DNA of 64,000 bases from Oscillatoria nigro-viridis PCC 7112. GTDB lineage: Bacteria; Cyanobacteriota; Cyanobacteriia; Cyanobacteriales; Microcoleaceae. Position numbers and translations under genes: made by a program. The notes beneath the pieces were generated by a model. The model worked only from the letters and a program-made list of their open reading frames with translations. It made no database searches and was not told where the DNA came from. The stretch spans positions 3,672,501 through 3,736,500 of the forward strand of contig NC_019729.1 in the NCBI RefSeq assembly GCF_000317475.1, given 5' to 3'. Below are positions 63,514 through 64,000 of the stretch, in pieces; within the stretch, counting starts at the first letter, position 1; each line of letters opens with the position of its first letter.

Positions 63514-63734
63514 GATTCTGATTCCTCTTCTTCAATTGCTTTCAATATTCCAAGTTTTCGATTAACTTCTCTCTCTAAATACAGTTTCGCATCATCGCCA
63601 TCATTTCCAGCAATGGTAATTGGTTCATTTGGTAGTAAAGGATGAACCCATCTTGTATGACTGCCTTTTGCCGAACGATAAGTAAACCCAGCTTTTAGCA
63701 GAAGGCTTTTGAGTTCTCTAATCTTTTTGGGCAT
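63510..63734 (-). CDS. hicA: HicA-like toxin
   Basis: 74-residue dsRNA-binding-like ribonuclease toxin with the active-site histidine in KGSHTRWVHP (His26) and the IREL helix. It lies upstream of hicB, the usual order, with an ATGA overlap. The tail is acidic. Expected to cut mRNA when free of HicB. Confidence 0.88.
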   Translation of the reverse strand: MPKKIRELKSLLLKAGFTYRSAKGSHTRWVHPLLPNEPITIAGNDGDDAKLYLEREVNRKLGILKAIEEEESES

Positions 63735-63809
63735 AAGCAGACATTAAAAATGTGGCAAGGTGACAGGAACACTTTCATCATATCCCAGAAAGTTTCGATC
63801 GACCTTTCC

Positions 63810-63857
63810 AAAAAAAACGCACAAAACAATGCACCCACTCCTCAAAGAAGTGGGTGC
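63810..63857 (-). terminator. Rho-independent terminator after ndhJ
   Basis: On the minus strand GCACCCACTTCTTTGAGGAG followed by TGGGTGC (63831-63857) forms a 9-bp stem, then a T-rich tract (TTTTTTTT at about 63810-63818) follows. It lies 43 bp after the ndhJ stop. Confidence 0.8.
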
Positions 63858-63899
63858 AAAACGACCGACTGTATTTTGACCTAAAAACTCAAAACTCCC

Positions 63900-64000
63900 T
63901 TAATAAGCGTCTTGCAGTTCGTAGAAATCAGGGGAAATGTAATCTTTCCGCAGCGGCCAGCCTACCCAATCTTCGTTCATCAAAATCCGTTTCAGATTCG
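63900..64000 (-). CDS. ndhJ: NAD(P)H-quinone oxidoreductase subunit J, C-terminal end
   Basis: The last 32 codons read on the minus strand, [18 protein letters not shown] then [14 protein letters not shown] and TAA at 63900-63902. This is the distinctive C-terminus of NdhJ (NuoC-like) of the cyanobacterial NDH-1 complex. The rest of the gene, and probably ndhK and ndhC upstream of it, lie beyond the right edge. The piece is too short for most ORF lists. Identification is by the strongly conserved GWPLRKDY and [11 protein letters not shown] motifs. Confidence 0.9.
   Translation of the reverse strand, partial: NLKRILMNEDWVGWPLRKDYISPDFYELQDAY

Overview
The window reads as the chromosome of a filamentous, phycobilisome-bearing cyanobacterium, probably from the Oscillatoriales (Microcoleus/Oscillatoria-like; this placement is inference). 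The evidence is: very frequent HIP1-type GCGATCGC octamers; genes for a phycobilisome rod-core linker (cpcG), a bilin lyase (cpcS) and the phycobilisome degradation protein NblA; a phytochrome; a Psb32-type photosystem II repair protein; the C-terminus of ndhJ at the right edge; many families found mainly in cyanobacteria (DUF1830, DUF4346, DUF6464, SLH/OprB porin, Uma2); and abundant heptanucleotide tandem repeats.

Layout. 0-12 kb: a phytochrome histidine kinase and a single-domain response regulator separated by a TnpB-type insertion sequence, then small cyanobacterial proteins, a second near-identical TnpB element and an abutting IS1634-like element. All three transposase-type genes carry frameshifts. 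12-21 kb: sucrose-phosphate phosphatase, an SLH/OprB porin with a 12-residue internal repeat, a large LOV/PAS/GAF histidine kinase, a HAD phosphatase and a Uma2 nuclease-like protein. 21-36.7 kb: aspartate kinase, a pair of overlapping unknown genes convergent with an orphan C5 DNA methyltransferase, Psb32, an FMN reductase, FtsH, an M23 peptidase, a PhyH-like dioxygenase, RecQ and RluD. 37-39 kb: a phycobilisome cluster (cpcG, cpcS, nblA). 39-43.6 kb: pstSCAB for high-affinity phosphate uptake, with a candidate Pho box. 44-55 kb: BioY, LspA, a B12-binding radical SAM protein, a toxin-antitoxin pair whose toxin has an in-frame stop, and assorted enzymes. 55.6-59.6 kb: a seven-gene Mrp-type cation/proton antiporter operon. 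59.9-63.7 kb: an accessory block with Uma2, an N6-type DNA methyltransferase, a VapBC-like pair, DUF4926 and HicAB. 63.9 kb to the end: the ndhJ tail.

The intergenic space is unusually rich in repeats: at least ten heptamer tandem arrays, and several families of 60-130 bp palindromic or TIR-bounded elements that recur across the window. No tRNA, rRNA or CRISPR array was recognised. I did not find a clear new multi-gene system. The best leads are the dispersed palindromic element families, the pair of unknown overlapping genes beside the orphan methyltransferase, the Mrp operon without a full-length MrpA, and the dual-cysteine phytochrome.
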